Below the pieces are notes generated by a model, which did no database searches, had not been told where the DNA came from, and saw only the letters and a program-made list of their open reading frames with translations. From Microvirga mediterraneensis (GTDB taxonomy: Bacteria; Pseudomonadota; Alphaproteobacteria; Rhizobiales; Beijerinckiaceae), in assembly GCF_013520865.1 (NCBI RefSeq), contig NZ_JACDXJ010000001.1, positions 2,781,001 through 2,845,000 of the forward strand: a DNA stretch of 64,000 nt, given 5' to 3'. Numbering within the stretch: the stretch's first letter is position 1; every line of letters begins with the position of its first letter. Shown here one piece after another: positions 16,821-29,178 of this stretch. The translations under genes were made by a program, and so were the position numbers.

Positions 16821-16868
16821 ATAGAGATTTGTGCAGCCGCTTCTTACGCGTCGTCCGAGGATGCAGAA

Positions 16869-17870
16869 TTACGGCTGACCGCTGCCCCCGGCCGCCCCGT
16901 AGACCTGCCCCGTCGCATAGCTTGCATCGGCCGCGGCGAGCTGAACATAGATCGATGCGAGCTCGGCCGGCTGGCCGGGTCGGCCCATGGGCGTATCGCC
17001 GCCGAACTGCTGCAGCTTCTCCTGGGTCGCGCCGCCGCTGACCTGAAGCGGGGTCCAGATCGGTCCCGGAGCGACGCCGTTGACGCGGATTCCCTTGGGG
17101 CCGAGCTGCTTCGCCATGGACTTGGTAAAGTTCATCATCGCCGCCTTGGTCATGGCGTAGTCGACCAGGTTCTCAGACGGGTCATAGGCCTGTTCCGAGG
17201 TCGTCTGGATGATCGCCGAGCCCGGCGTCAGGTGAGGCAGGGCCGCCTTGGTCAGCCAGAACATGGCATAGACATTGGTCTTGAAGGTTGCGTCGAAATC
17301 CTCCGACGTGATGTCGAGGAGCGCTTGCCGCTGCTGCTGGCGGGCGGCGTTGTTGACCAGGATGTCGAGGCCTCCGAGCTGCTGCACGGCATCCGCCACG
17401 ATGCGGGCACACAGGGCCTCGTCGCGGATGTCGCCCGGAAGGGCCACGGCGATCCGGCCCTCCTTCTTGATCAGGTCGATCACTTCCCGTGCATCGGGCT
17501 CCTCGTCCGGGTGATAGCTGATCGCCACATCGGCGCCCTCGCGGGCGAAGGCGATGGCGGCCGCCCGGCCCATGCCGGAATCGCCGCCCGTGATCAGGGC
17601 CTTTCGACCGCGCAGCCGTCCCGATCCCTTGTAACTCGCCTCGCCATGGTCGGGGCGAGGGTCCATTTTGCCGGCGAGGCCGGGCCAGGGCTGGGATTGG
17701 GACTTGAAGGGAGGCTTGGGGTACTTCGTCGTTGGGTCTTCCTTGGCAACTCCGCCGCTCGCGGCCGTCTGGGCCGAGGCCGGACCTGGTGCGGCCACCG
17801 TCGCGAGCCCGGCCGCCGCTCCCCCCATCACTCCCCGTCGTGAGATCCCGTTGCCGTCGCTCATGTCCAT
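16869..17870 (-). CDS. SDR family oxidoreductase with Tat-like signal peptide
   Basis: 333 residues from ATG 17870, which has GAGAGG at good spacing; ATGs at 17888 and 17864 are alternatives. The N-terminus 'SRRGVMGGAAAGLATVAA' followed by AxA is a twin-arginine signal, so the enzyme is probably exported folded with its cofactor. The SDR body has the Rossmann motif TGGDSGMGRA, then 'DILVNNAARQ' and catalytic 'YAMTK' (Y-x3-K). It belongs to the YghA-like group of NAD(P)-dependent aldehyde/alcohol oxidoreductases, in which 'PPFKSQSQPWPGLAGKMDPR' precedes the SDR fold. The substrate is unknown. Confidence 0.88.
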   Translation of the reverse strand: MDMSDGNGISRRGVMGGAAAGLATVAAPGPASAQTAASGGVAKEDPTTKYPKPPFKSQSQPWPGLAGKMDPRPDHGEASYKGSGRLRGRKALITGGDSGMGRAAAIAFAREGADVAISYHPDEEPDAREVIDLIKKEGRIAVALPGDIRDEALCARIVADAVQQLGGLDILVNNAARQQQRQALLDITSEDFDATFKTNVYAMFWLTKAALPHLTPGSAIIQTTSEQAYDPSENLVDYAMTKAAMMNFTKSMAKQLGPKGIRVNGVAPGPIWTPLQVSGGATQEKLQQFGGDTPMGRPGQPAELASIYVQLAAADASYATGQVYGAAGGSGQP

Positions 17871-18103
17871 GTTCCAGCCTCTCGCCATCGATAGAGGCCG
17901 GTTAACCTGTGGCGCGACCGGAGGTTCAGAATTTTCTTTGACGTTGGCGTGATAGGGAATACCCAGGGTTCCCGTCGATCCTTGGGGTCTTTTCCCGCTT
18001 GCCCTTTTTCCATCATGGTTCGCGTGTTATCGCGTGGCCGGGATAAGGGGTACGACCGGGCAGACCGGACAAGAACCGCCAAATCGGACCTGGCTTGGAT
18101 GAT

Positions 18104-18700
18104 ATGATGAAACTCGGATGGACGCGGGCGGCTGTCGTGCTCGCAGGGGTAATCGGCGCCGCGGGCGCGGCTCAGGCGGACCGGATCAAGAATCCCACGG
18201 CCGTCTTTTCGGGACTCGACAAGATCACCGGGCGCATCGTGTCGTTCGAGGTCGGGATCGACGAGACCGTTCAGTTCGGCGCCCTGCAGATGACGCCGAG
18301 GGTCTGCTTCACCAAGCCGCCCACGGAAACGCCGAACACCACCTCGTTCATCGAGGTCGACGAGCCCGGCCCCGAGGGGCAGAACAAGCGGGTCTTCTCG
18401 GGCTGGCTCTTCGCCGCGAGCCCGGGCCTGCACGGGCTCGAGCACCCGGTTTACGATATCTGGCTCGTGGATTGCAAAGGCGGCACGGAGGTGATCGCGG
18501 AGCCCAAGGAAATGCCCGAGGAGCTTCCGCCGATCCAGGATTCCGCCCGCGCGCCGGCCGATGCCGGACGGCCGGGCGACATCATGGCGCCTAGCGGCGG
18601 CGCCACGGCCCCGCGCCCGCCGGCCGTCCCGACGGCCCCTCTGCGCCCGCCGACGCGGCGCCAGGCTCCCGCGGCCCCGATCATCAATACGGATCGCTGA
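18104..18700 (+). CDS. DUF2155 domain protein, secreted
   Basis: 198 residues from ATG 18104; a TTG at 18095 is in frame. The N-terminal 27 residues form a signal peptide ending AQA-D. The DUF2155 domain spans about residues 40-130, with 'LDKITGRIVSFEVGIDETVQ', 'RVCFTKPPTE' and 'FSGWLFAASPGLHGLEHPVY' and a conserved 'DIWLVDC'. The tail is Pro/Ala-rich and disordered. DUF2155 proteins are periplasmic and alphaproteobacterial, and their role is unresolved. It converges with aat, as is common in this order. Confidence 0.9.
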   Translation: MMKLGWTRAAVVLAGVIGAAGAAQADRIKNPTAVFSGLDKITGRIVSFEVGIDETVQFGALQMTPRVCFTKPPTETPNTTSFIEVDEPGPEGQNKRVFSGWLFAASPGLHGLEHPVYDIWLVDCKGGTEVIAEPKEMPEELPPIQDSARAPADAGRPGDIMAPSGGATAPRPPAVPTAPLRPPTRRQAPAAPIINTDR

Positions 18701-18702
18701 CC

Positions 18703-19377
18703 TTAGGTAGGCTGAATGGCGGCGAGGGCCTCCTCGCCGCTGACGATCTTGCCGGGCGGCCAGGAATCCCAGTCGGCGCCATGCTCCATGGCGTTGCGCA
18801 GCATTTGCTTGTAGGTGCGCCTGGGAACCTCGGTTGCGCCGAATTGCGCGAGATGCGAGGTCACGAACTGGGTGTCGAGAAGCGAGAAGCCGCCCCGGCG
18901 CAGGCGCGCCACCAGATGCACCAGCGCGACCTTCGAGGCGTCCCGTTCCGTGTGGAACATGCTCTCGCCGAAGAAGGCCCCATTGAGCCGCACCCCATAG
19001 AGCCCTCCCACGAGGCGGCCGTCCCTGTAGACCTCCACCGTATGGCAGTAGCCCGCATCGAAGAGCTCGCCATAAAGCTCGCGAATGCGCCGGCTGATCC
19101 AGGTCTTCTCCCGGTCCGCCCCGGGGGCGGCACAGCCGGCGATGACCCCATCGAAATCCTGGTCGATCCGGATCTCGAACTGGTCCGAACGGACGGTGCG
19201 TGCCAGGCGCTTGGAGATGTGGAAGCTGCCGAGGGGGATGATGCCCCGCTCCCGGGGCTCGACCCAGAAGAGAGAAGGATCGTCCGCATCCTCCGCCATG
19301 GGAAAGATGCCGGCCGCATAGGCTTTCAGAAGGATGTCGGGGGTAATTTCGATCGCGTGGTCAGACGCATGGCTCAT
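18703..19377 (-). CDS. aat: leucyl/phenylalanyl-tRNA-protein transferase
   Basis: 224 residues from ATG 19377; an upstream in-frame TTG at 19404 is less likely. The enzyme transfers Leu or Phe from aminoacyl-tRNA to N-terminal Lys/Arg of proteins, creating N-degrons for ClpS/ClpAP. Visible motifs are '[12 protein letters not shown]' near residues 19-30, '[12 protein letters not shown]' near 38-49, '[20 protein letters not shown]' near 93-112 and '[18 protein letters not shown]' near 124-141. It follows accC by about 150 bases and may be read from the aroQ-accBC transcript. Confidence 0.95.
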   Translation of the reverse strand: MSHASDHAIEITPDILLKAYAAGIFPMAEDADDPSLFWVEPRERGIIPLGSFHISKRLARTVRSDQFEIRIDQDFDGVIAGCAAPGADREKTWISRRIRELYGELFDAGYCHTVEVYRDGRLVGGLYGVRLNGAFFGESMFHTERDASKVALVHLVARLRRGGFSLLDTQFVTSHLAQFGATEVPRRTYKQMLRNAMEHGADWDSWPPGKIVSGEEALAAIQPT

Positions 19378-19531
19378 GGCGCGCTTTGTACCAAGGAACG
19401 GCAATGCCGTCCATTTGCAGGCCTTCTCTGCAACGACAACGTCTCAGGGCGGCAACTTTCTCCGCATTGCGTTACGCATGTCGTGCCGGGCATGAGCAGC
19501 TGCACTCTACGCCGCTCATGCCGGCCGACTT

Positions 19532-20893
19532 TTATGCCTGCTCGTCGCCCAGGCCGCCGGTCTTCAGGAAGTTCTCCAGCCAGTGGATGTCGTACTGGCC
19601 GTTCTGGATGTCCGGGTTGCGCACGAGGGTGCGGAAGAGCGGCAGGGTGGTGTCGATCCCGTCCACCACGAACTCGTCGAGGGCCCGGCGCAGGCGCATG
19701 AGGCACTCGTTGCGGGTGCGGCCATGGACGATGAGCTTACCCACGAGGGAATCGTAGTGCGGCGGGATGCGGTAGCCCTGATAGGCGGCCGAATCGACGC
19801 GCACGCCGAGACCGCCCGGCGGGGGGAAGTAGCTGATCGTCCCGGGAGAGGGGCGGAAGGTCGAGGGATGCTCGGCATTCACGCGGCACTCGATGGCATG
19901 ACCTTCGATCTTGATGTCTTCCTGCCGCACCGAGAGCGGGTGGCCGGCCGCCACGCGGATCTGCTCGTTCACGAGGTCTATGCCGGTGATCATCTCGGTG
20001 ACCGGATGCTCCACCTGGATGCGGGTGTTCATCTCGATGAAGTAGAACTCGCCATCCTCGTAGAGGAACTCGATGGTGCCGGCGCCTGCGTATTGCAGGT
20101 CCTGCATGGCCTTGGCCACGACGCCGCCGATACGCTCGCGCATCTCGACATTGAGAGCCGGCGACGGGCCTTCTTCCCAGACCTTCTGGTGACGGCGCTG
20201 CAGGGAGCAGTCGCGCTCGCCCAGATGGATGGCGTTGCCCTTGCCGTCGCCGAGGACCTGGATCTCGATATGGCGTGGCTTCTCGAGATACTTCTCGATA
20301 TAGACCGCATCGTCGCCGAAGGCGGCCTTGGCCTCGGTGCGGGCGGTCTGGAAGGCGTGGACGAGGTCGTCCTCGTTGCGTGCCACCTTCATGCCGCGCC
20401 CACCGCCACCGGCGGCCGCCTTGATGATGACCGGGTAGCCGATCTCCTTGGCGACCTTCTTGGCCTCGGTCTCGTCGTTGATGCCGCCCTCGGAGCCGGG
20501 GACGCAGGGAATGCCCAGGCGCTTCGCGGTGCGCTTGGCCTCGATCTTGTCGCCCATGATGCGGATATGCTCCGCCTTAGGGCCGATGAAGGCGATGCGG
20601 TGATGCTCCAGCACCTCCGCGAAGCGCGCGTTCTCGGACAGGAAGCCGTAGCCGGGATGGATCGCGTCGGCCCCGGTGATCTCGCAGGCGGCGATCAGGG
20701 CCGGGATGTTGAGGTAGCTGTCGCGGGCGGCCGGAGGGCCGATGCACACGCTCTCGTCCGCGAGGCGCACATGCATGGCGTCCGCGTCGGCGGTGGAGTG
20801 CACGGCCACGGTGGCGATGCCCAGCTCCTTCGCGGCACGCAGGATTCGCAGGGCGATCTCGCCGCGATTGGCAATGAGGATCTTATCGAACAT
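19532..20893 (-). CDS. accC: acetyl-CoA carboxylase, biotin carboxylase subunit
   Basis: 453 residues, normal for AccC. It carboxylates the biotin of AccB using ATP and bicarbonate, the first half-reaction of malonyl-CoA synthesis for fatty acids. Seen are the N-terminal '[20 protein letters not shown]', the ATP-grasp glycine loop '[13 protein letters not shown]' near residues 159-171, '[19 protein letters not shown]' near 287-305 and the C-terminal biotin-carboxylase domain. It lies 8 bases after accB, so the two are co-translated as usual. Confidence 0.98.
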   Translation of the reverse strand: MFDKILIANRGEIALRILRAAKELGIATVAVHSTADADAMHVRLADESVCIGPPAARDSYLNIPALIAACEITGADAIHPGYGFLSENARFAEVLEHHRIAFIGPKAEHIRIMGDKIEAKRTAKRLGIPCVPGSEGGINDETEAKKVAKEIGYPVIIKAAAGGGGRGMKVARNEDDLVHAFQTARTEAKAAFGDDAVYIEKYLEKPRHIEIQVLGDGKGNAIHLGERDCSLQRRHQKVWEEGPSPALNVEMRERIGGVVAKAMQDLQYAGAGTIEFLYEDGEFYFIEMNTRIQVEHPVTEMITGIDLVNEQIRVAAGHPLSVRQEDIKIEGHAIECRVNAEHPSTFRPSPGTISYFPPPGGLGVRVDSAAYQGYRIPPHYDSLVGKLIVHGRTRNECLMRLRRALDEFVVDGIDTTLPLFRTLVRNPDIQNGQYDIHWLENFLKTGGLGDEQA

Positions 20894-20901
20894 GTCGCGC
20901 C

Positions 20902-21378
20902 TTATTCGATGACGAGGAGGGGTTCACCGTATTCAACAGGAGTTCCGTCTTCGACATAGATGGCGGTCACGGTGCCGGCTCGGGGCGCCACGATCTCGTT
21001 GAAGGTCTTCATGGCCTCCACGAGCAGGACCTTGTCGCCGGCCTGGACCTTGGAGCCGATCTCGACGAAGGACTTCGCGTCCGGCGAGGGCTTACGGTAG
21101 GCGGTGCCGACCATGGGCGAGAGCACGGCACCCGGATGGGGAGCGCTGGGCTTGGCCGCCGAGGCTTCCCCGGCTGCGGCCGGAGGCGGGGCGATGACCG
21201 GGGCGGGGGCGAGGGCGGCAGGAGCCGCGACCGGTACGGAGACCGCGGCCGTGATCGTGCGAGCCACGCGGATACGAAGGTCGCCCTTCTCCACTTCGAT
21301 CTCGCTGAGGTCCGTGTCGGCGATCAAATTCGCCAGCTCACGGACGAGATCGGGATCGAAAGGGTTTTCCTTGGCCAT
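20902..21378 (-). CDS. accB: acetyl-CoA carboxylase biotin carboxyl carrier protein
   Basis: 158 residues. The N-terminal helix is followed by an Ala/Pro-rich linker (about residues 45-80) and a C-terminal biotinyl domain containing the biotinylation site '[12 protein letters not shown]', where the lysine of AMK carries biotin. The hammerhead-like domain starts at '[19 protein letters not shown]'. It carries carboxybiotin from AccC to the carboxyltransferase. It is sandwiched between aroQ (25 bases upstream) and accC (8 bases downstream). Confidence 0.98.
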   Translation of the reverse strand: MAKENPFDPDLVRELANLIADTDLSEIEVEKGDLRIRVARTITAAVSVPVAAPAALAPAPVIAPPPAAAGEASAAKPSAPHPGAVLSPMVGTAYRKPSPDAKSFVEIGSKVQAGDKVLLVEAMKTFNEIVAPRAGTVTAIYVEDGTPVEYGEPLLVIE

Positions 21379-21403
21379 GGGCTTACCTCTACTTCCTGAG
21401 GAA

Positions 21404-21871
21404 CTAGTGCTGGGAGGGCTTCGCCTGCCGCGCGCGCTCGGCCATCACCTGGTGAACCGCTTCCAGGCCGAGCACGTAGCTCATGGGCCCGAAACCACAG
21501 ATCACGCCGACGGAGACGGGCGCTATGAGCGAACGATGGCGAAAGCCCTCGCGGGCATGAACATTCGAAATGTGGATCTCGACCGTCGGAGCGCCGCTGC
21601 CGGAGATGGCATCGCGGAGGGCGATCGAGGTGTGGGTATAGGCACCGGCATTGATGACGATACCGGCACCCTGGGCTCCTGCTTCCTGGATCCAGTCGAC
21701 GAGCTGTCCCTCGTGGTTAGACTGGCGAAACATGATCGCCGCCCCCAGGGTCTCGGCCTTCTCGCGCACGAGCGTCTCGATGTCGGCCAGCGTGGTGCTG
21801 CCATAGACGTGAGGCTCTCTGCGGCCGAGCAGGTTGAGATTGGGCCCGTTGAGGACGAAGACGGTGGTCAT
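21404..21871 (-). CDS. aroQ: type II 3-dehydroquinate dehydratase
   Basis: 155 residues, normal for the dodecameric type II enzyme of the shikimate pathway, which dehydrates 3-dehydroquinate. Motifs are '[20 protein letters not shown]' at the N-terminus with the catalytic Tyr, '[11 protein letters not shown]' near residue 51, '[17 protein letters not shown]' near 73-89 and '[12 protein letters not shown]' near 96-107. It is the first gene of the aroQ-accB-accC cluster, an arrangement frequent in alphaproteobacteria. Confidence 0.97.
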   Translation of the reverse strand: MTTVFVLNGPNLNLLGRREPHVYGSTTLADIETLVREKAETLGAAIMFRQSNHEGQLVDWIQEAGAQGAGIVINAGAYTHTSIALRDAISGSGAPTVEIHISNVHAREGFRHRSLIAPVSVGVICGFGPMSYVLGLEAVHQVMAERARQAKPSQH

Positions 21872-22251
21872 CGGAAAAGGAGCGTTCCTTGCAGCCCCGT
21901 CTGGCGGAGCAGAAACGCCCTCTTAGCCAAAAGGCGAGCAGGGGGGAAGGGGAAAACCAAGGCTTTCCCAAGCTTGGCGAGGGTTCCGTAGCGGAATAGA
22001 GCCATTCTCTCGTCCGGTCAGGGCCGGTCCCGGCCATCTCGATGATGCAGACACGCCGCTGTCATCCCCGGCCACGCAGTGCGGGAAGAGGATCCAAGGC
22101 ATTGCGCCTGATCGTCGATTTCCTTCCCCTTCGCGGCGCTCCGGCCGGGAATGACAAAGAGGGGGCTTCCCCATCCGAAGCGCCGGCCCTGGTCCCCGGA
22201 TCAGGTCCGGGGATGTAATGACATAGCGGGCCTAGGGCCGAGCTTGAGGCC
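21872..22251. other. intergenic region upstream of aroQ with palindromic repeats
   Basis: No gene is supported. It separates aroQ from the dsbA-type gene, both on the minus strand, so it should hold the aroQ promoter and the end of the dsbA transcript. A family-A-like palindromic element occupies 22061-22155, and a short stem (GGTCCCCGGATCAGGTCCGGGGA) is at about 22191-22214, possibly the terminator of the DsbA-type gene's neighbour. Confidence 0.45.
22061..22155. repeat. palindromic repeat, family A (divergent copy)
   Basis: Starts GTCATCCCCGGCC and ends GGCCGGGAATGAC, the same GTCAT...CCGGC / GCCGG...ATGAC frame as the copies at 24408, 38559 and 45832, but with a different interior. Confidence 0.55.
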
Positions 22252-23031
22252 TTAACCGCAGCTCGCCTTGCCGCACTGGCGCACATTGTCCACGAGCTGC
22301 TTCAGGGGCTCGATGCCAACGGCGCCCGGGATCACCGTCTCGCCGACGATGAAGGCCGGCGTTCCGGTCAGGTTGAGCTTGTCGCCGAGCGCCATGTTCT
22401 CCTGCAGGGCGTTGCGGACCTCGGGGCTCTCCACGTCCTTCTGAAGGCGAGCCATGTCGACGCCCATCTCCTTGGCCACCGCCATGGCGCGCTCGCCGTT
22501 CACGCGGCCGCGGCTTTCCAGGACCTTGGTGTGGTAATCGAAGAGCTTCTGGCCCTGGAGCTGGTTCTTGACCGCCAGCGCCACCCGGCTCGCCTCGACG
22601 GAATCCGGCCCAAGAACTGGGAAATCCTTCAGGACGACCCGAAGCTTCGGGTCGCTCTTCATGAGTGTCTGGAGGTCGGACAATGCCTTCTTGCAGTAGC
22701 CGCAATTGTAATCGAAGAACTCCACCAGGGTAATGTCGCCGGATGGATTGCCGACCACGTAGGAATGGGATGCGTTCAGGAGCGACTGCTTCGTTTCCTT
22801 CACGGCGCTCGCCTGAGCGACCTGCTGAGCTTCCGCCTGGCGCTTCTCGAGCTCGGCGATCACCTCGGTCAGAACCTCCGGGTTCTTGAGAAGATAATCC
22901 TTCACGATCTCGCCGATGGCCTGCTTCTGCTGGTCGTTGAAGACCGTGCCCTGCGCCATCGCGGCGGGTGCGACCGCCAGAGCGCCGAGCAGGGCTGCGG
23001 TCCGGCCGATGGTGAGAAGCGAAAAGCGCAT
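22252..23031 (-). CDS. DsbA family thiol:disulfide oxidoreductase, periplasmic
   Basis: 259 residues from ATG 23031 (AAAGGA upstream); an upstream extension to 23073 would only lengthen the signal peptide. The N-terminal 28 residues are a signal peptide ending MAQ. A helical segment (about 30-85) precedes the thioredoxin-fold domain with active site CGYC in 'FFDYNCGYCKKAL' and the cis-proline in 'LTGTPAFIVG'. The layout is that of the BdbD/ScsC/Com1-like group, some of which are trimeric disulfide isomerases using an N-terminal helix. Role: oxidising or shuffling disulfides in exported proteins. It is monocistronic and divergent from the aminotransferase. Confidence 0.92.
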   Translation of the reverse strand: MRFSLLTIGRTAALLGALAVAPAAMAQGTVFNDQQKQAIGEIVKDYLLKNPEVLTEVIAELEKRQAEAQQVAQASAVKETKQSLLNASHSYVVGNPSGDITLVEFFDYNCGYCKKALSDLQTLMKSDPKLRVVLKDFPVLGPDSVEASRVALAVKNQLQGQKLFDYHTKVLESRGRVNGERAMAVAKEMGVDMARLQKDVESPEVRNALQENMALGDKLNLTGTPAFIVGETVIPGAVGIEPLKQLVDNVRQCGKASCG

Positions 23032-23171
23032 ATTCGGTCCTTTGTGGAAGTCCTTGACGCCCCTGTCTAGCAACGGTTCGAGGCGGAGTTGAGACTCGGT
23101 GTTCTACCGCGAGTTAGCGGCTTGTACCCTGCGTCGTCAAATCACGGGTTCGTATTAGGCGCTCCATTGCC

Positions 23172-24398
23172 ATGAACCGCCTTGAGACCCGCCCGGCAAA
23201 GGGATACGAGCCTTCCATGACCAAATCAGCCGCCGATCTCCATTCGCCCCTCATCGCCCGCCGCATGGATCGCGTCGCCTCCTTCCTCGCCATGGACGTT
23301 CTGAGCGCGGCCGCCGCCAAGGAACGACGGGGCGACAGCGTCATCCACATGGAGGTCGGTCAGCCATCCGCCCCAGCTCCGCGCCCGGCCCGGGAGGCCG
23401 CCAAGGCGGCTCTCGACCTCGGGCGCATCGGCTACACCGAAGCCCTCGGCATCGCGGCCTTGCGGGAGCGCATCGCCCGGCACTACCGCGATGCATACGG
23501 CGTGAGCATCGCGCCCCAGCGGGTCGTGGTGACGACCGGCTCCTCGGCCGGGTTTGTCCTGGCTTTCCTGAGCCTCTTCGATCCGGGGCAGCGGGTGGCG
23601 ATCACCGCGCCGGGCTATCCGGCCTACCGGAACATCCTGGAGGCCCTGGGCATCGAGCCGGTCACGATCCCGCTCGCCAAGGCCGACGGCTGGATCATGA
23701 CCGCCCAGGCCATCGAGAAGGCCCATGCGGAAAAGCCGCTGCACGGCATTCTCGCCATGAGCCCCGCGAACCCCTCCGGCACCATGATCGGCCGCAAGGC
23801 CCTTGCCGAGCTGGGCGAGACCTGCCGCCGCCTGGGGCTGTGGTTCGTGTCCGACGAGATCTATCACGGGTTGACCTATGGTGAGGCCGCGTCCACGGCG
23901 CTCGCCTCCGACGACGATGCCGTCGTGATCAACTCATTCTCCAAATATTATTGCATGACCGGCTGGCGCATCGGATGGATCGTGGTGCCGGACCGGCTGG
24001 TCCGCCCCATCGAGCGGTTGGCGCAGAACCTCTACATCTCGCCCCCCTATCTTTCCCAGGTGGCGGCGCTCGCCGCCTTCGACGCAGCGGAGGAATTGGA
24101 GGCCGTGAAGGCTGCTTACGCCCACAACCGCGCCTATCTCCTGGAGGAGCTGCCCAAGATCGGCATCACCGAGATGCACCCGGTGGACGGCGCCTTCTAC
24201 ATCTATGCCGACATCGCCCGCTTCACGAACGATTCCATCGGCTTCTCCAAGCGCATGCTGGAGGAGGCGGGCGTCGCCGCCACCCCGGGGCTCGACTTCG
24301 ACCCCATCGAGGGCTCGCACTACCTGCGGTTCTCCTTCGCCGGATCGGAGAACGATTGCCGCGAGACGGTGGCGCGGCTGAAGGGGTGGTTGAAGTAA
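23172..24398 (+). CDS. PLP-dependent class I aminotransferase
   Basis: 408 residues as drawn; an ATG at 23217 (MTKSAADLHSP) is an equally good start, giving 393. Fold type I aminotransferase features are 'GYTEALGIAALRERIARHY', 'TTGSSAGFVLAF', 'NPSGTMIG', 'SDEIYHGLTY' and the PLP lysine in 'NSFSKYYCMTGWRIGW'. The substrate is probably an aromatic or branched-chain amino acid or aspartate, since this subgroup is broadly annotated as aspartate/tyrosine/aromatic aminotransferase. No neighbouring gene refines it. It converges with rne, with a repeat and terminator between. Confidence 0.9.
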   Translation: MNRLETRPAKGYEPSMTKSAADLHSPLIARRMDRVASFLAMDVLSAAAAKERRGDSVIHMEVGQPSAPAPRPAREAAKAALDLGRIGYTEALGIAALRERIARHYRDAYGVSIAPQRVVVTTGSSAGFVLAFLSLFDPGQRVAITAPGYPAYRNILEALGIEPVTIPLAKADGWIMTAQAIEKAHAEKPLHGILAMSPANPSGTMIGRKALAELGETCRRLGLWFVSDEIYHGLTYGEAASTALASDDDAVVINSFSKYYCMTGWRIGWIVVPDRLVRPIERLAQNLYISPPYLSQVAALAAFDAAEELEAVKAAYAHNRAYLLEELPKIGITEMHPVDGAFYIYADIARFTNDSIGFSKRMLEEAGVAATPGLDFDPIEGSHYLRFSFAGSENDCRETVARLKGWLK

Positions 24399-24407
24399 TT
24401 CCGCTCA

Positions 24408-24497
24408 CGTCATCACCGGCCTCGTGCCGGTGATCCCGATCACTTCAGGCGCAACGCTCTTCCAATCGAGATGGCCGGCACAAGGCCGGCCATGACG
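24408..24497. repeat. palindromic repeat, family A
   Basis: About 90 bp framed by CGTCATCACCGGCC and GGCCGGCCATGACG. It holds two internal palindromes (ATCACCGGC/GCCGGTGAT and ATGGCCGG/CCGGCCAT). A near-identical copy, with the shared spacer end ATCGAGATGGCCGG, lies at 38559-38648. Both sit between convergent genes. Confidence 0.8.
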
Positions 24498-24519
24498 TAA
24501 TGAACCAATCCCTTTCAGC

Positions 24520-24548
24520 AAAATGCCCGGCTTCGTGCCGGGCATTTT
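24520..24548 (-). terminator. bidirectional terminator between rne and the aminotransferase
   Basis: AAAATGCCCGGC-ttcgt-GCCGGGCATTTT: a long stem flanked by A and T runs, usable in both directions, 9 bases after the rne stop codon. Confidence 0.82.
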
Positions 24549-24557
24549 GTTTTGTCC

Positions 24558-27239
<2,682 letters not shown>

Positions 27240-27847
27240 GTTGAACTCTCGACATGGCGATCGAGGGCAGGACCTGAGGCAGGGGCCGCATTGTGGGCGG
27301 ATGGCCGCGCCGCCAAGAAGGACGGCGGGCTGAAATTGCGTTCGGAGTGCTGTCGATCGCCATCGTGCGCCGCGTCGGGGCGCATTCTGGGTTGAATTGG
27401 GCCGGCTCTGGGCCGGAAAGGGTGAAGCCAGGGCGTGCGCGGGTTGAGACGCGCGATTCGAACGGTGCAGAAACGAAGGTCAGAACTGACTTCGTGTGCG
27501 CAACCATTCGACACGGCCCTTTCGTACTAGATATCGATGAGCCGAAACTCGGTCATCGGCGGGTGACGACAAGCGTCGCCATATGGTCCTGTCCGTGAGC
27601 CTGTCGAGGGTGACGGGTCTCCTGGAGGATCGGTCAAGACAACCGTCTCCTCCGGATCCGCCGTCAGATTCGGCCATGCCGAACGGGATTAAGATCATTA
27701 CAGAGCGATTGGGGCATTTGGCAAGATCCCGTGTCACTGTGCTATGAATGCAACAGAGTGTCAGTATTCCAGCATGCGACGTGAGGTTCCGTTAACCACG
27801 AGGCGTCTATCAGTATAGGAAGGACGCTAGACAGCTCAGCGATACCA
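27240..27847. other. long divergent intergenic region between rne and the amidase gene
   Basis: About 600 bases with no supported gene; short open frames here lack ribosome sites and family features. By analogy with other bacteria the rne side probably encodes a long structured 5' leader used in RNase E autoregulation. Inverted repeats occur around 27397-27414 (GGCCGGCTCTGGGCCGG). A possible plus-strand promoter for the amidase (TTGGCA, 19 bp, TATGAA near 27719-27749) is weak. Confidence 0.4.
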
Positions 27848-29095
27848 ATGCCCGTTTTTCCCTTCACCCGCCTTGCCCGCGCGTGCCTCGTGGTGGCCCT
27901 TGTGGCCGCGTGGACCGGTCATGCCCATGCGGCTGGAGAGGGGGCGAAGGCCGGCTCTCCCACCATCGCGGCCGCCGTTGCGGTCGAGGCGGAGGGGGCG
28001 AAAACTCGTTTTAAGGTTACCTTGTCGAAACCCGTGATGGCGCAGGTCTCCCTGATGGAGCGCCCGGACCGGGTCATCATCGACCTGCCCGAGGTTGCCT
28101 TCCATCTCCCGCAGGAGGCGGGGCGCGGCAGGGAAGGCCTCATCGCCTCCTACCGCTACGGCCTTTTCGCTCCGGGCCGCTCCCGGGTGGTGATGGAACT
28201 GACGCAGCCTGCCGTGGTCTCGGGGATGACCACCGCGCCCGATGCCACGGGCGCGGCGACGATCCTGACCATCGAGCTGTCCCGCGCCGAGCGGGAGGAG
28301 TTCCACAAGGCGGCTGTTGACAGCGCGGCCGTCACCAAGGAGGCCTCGTCCGCGCCTGCGGTTCAGGGGCCCAAGGACGCCCGCCCGGTCATCGTGATCG
28401 ACCCCGGTCATGGCGGAATCGACCCGGGGGCCAACGCCTCCTCGGGCAATGTCTATGAGAAGGATCTGGTCCTGGCCTTCGCCCAGAGACTCAAGAGGAA
28501 GCTGGAAGAGGCCGGCCGCTACAGGATCGTCATGACCCGCGACGAGGACGTGTTCGTCTCCCTCGGCGACCGGGTGCGGGCTGCCCGCGGGGTCCAGGCC
28601 GATCTTTTCATCTCCGTCCATGCGGATTCGATCTCCGGCGGCCAGGAGGTGAGGGGGCTGACGGTCTATACCGGGGCCGAACGGGCCTCGGACGCCGATT
28701 CCGCCCGCCTCGCCGACCGCGAAAACAAGGCGGATGCGGTGGCCGGCGTCGAATCGCGCGATATTCCCGATGACGTGTCGGACATCCTGATGGAGCTGAC
28801 GCTCCGGGAAACGCGGGGCTTTTCCCACGGCTTCGCCAGCCGTCTCGTGGGCGAGTTCGATTCCGTTGCCCGGCTCAACAAGAATCCTCACCGTCAGGCC
28901 CGTTTCCAGGTGCTGCGGGCGCACGACGTGCCGTCCGTCCTGGTCGAACTCGGCTATCTGTCGAGCCAAAAAGACCTGGACCTGTTGATGTCGGAGGACT
29001 GGCGCGCCAAAATGGTCTCGGCCATGTCGGTCGCGGTGGATCGCTTTTTCGCCGCGCGGTTTGCCCGCAGGGGCGCTGCCGCAGTTTTACCATAG
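27848..29095 (+). CDS. N-acetylmuramoyl-L-alanine amidase with AMIN domain
   Basis: 415 residues with a signal peptide (about 1-29, ending AHA). An AMIN domain (about 40-140) targets peptidoglycan and the divisome. The catalytic amidase_3 domain from about residue 178 starts 'VIVIDPGHGGIDPGANASSG' (zinc histidine and glutamate pattern), continues with 'FISVHADSISG' and ends 'VELGYLSSQKD'. It cleaves the bond between MurNAc and the stem peptide during daughter-cell separation, like AmiC. It sits 83 bases ahead of the PBP1A gene, so synthesis and splitting of the wall are encoded side by side. Confidence 0.94.
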   Translation: MPVFPFTRLARACLVVALVAAWTGHAHAAGEGAKAGSPTIAAAVAVEAEGAKTRFKVTLSKPVMAQVSLMERPDRVIIDLPEVAFHLPQEAGRGREGLIASYRYGLFAPGRSRVVMELTQPAVVSGMTTAPDATGAATILTIELSRAEREEFHKAAVDSAAVTKEASSAPAVQGPKDARPVIVIDPGHGGIDPGANASSGNVYEKDLVLAFAQRLKRKLEEAGRYRIVMTRDEDVFVSLGDRVRAARGVQADLFISVHADSISGGQEVRGLTVYTGAERASDADSARLADRENKADAVAGVESRDIPDDVSDILMELTLRETRGFSHGFASRLVGEFDSVARLNKNPHRQARFQVLRAHDVPSVLVELGYLSSQKDLDLLMSEDWRAKMVSAMSVAVDRFFAARFARRGAAAVLP

Positions 29096-29178
29096 AGAGA
29101 GTGTGGATACCCCATAGCGGGGGCGCGATTCATCGGGTAACGAGGATGCGCGTTTCAAGATCTGCATAAACAGGCGCC

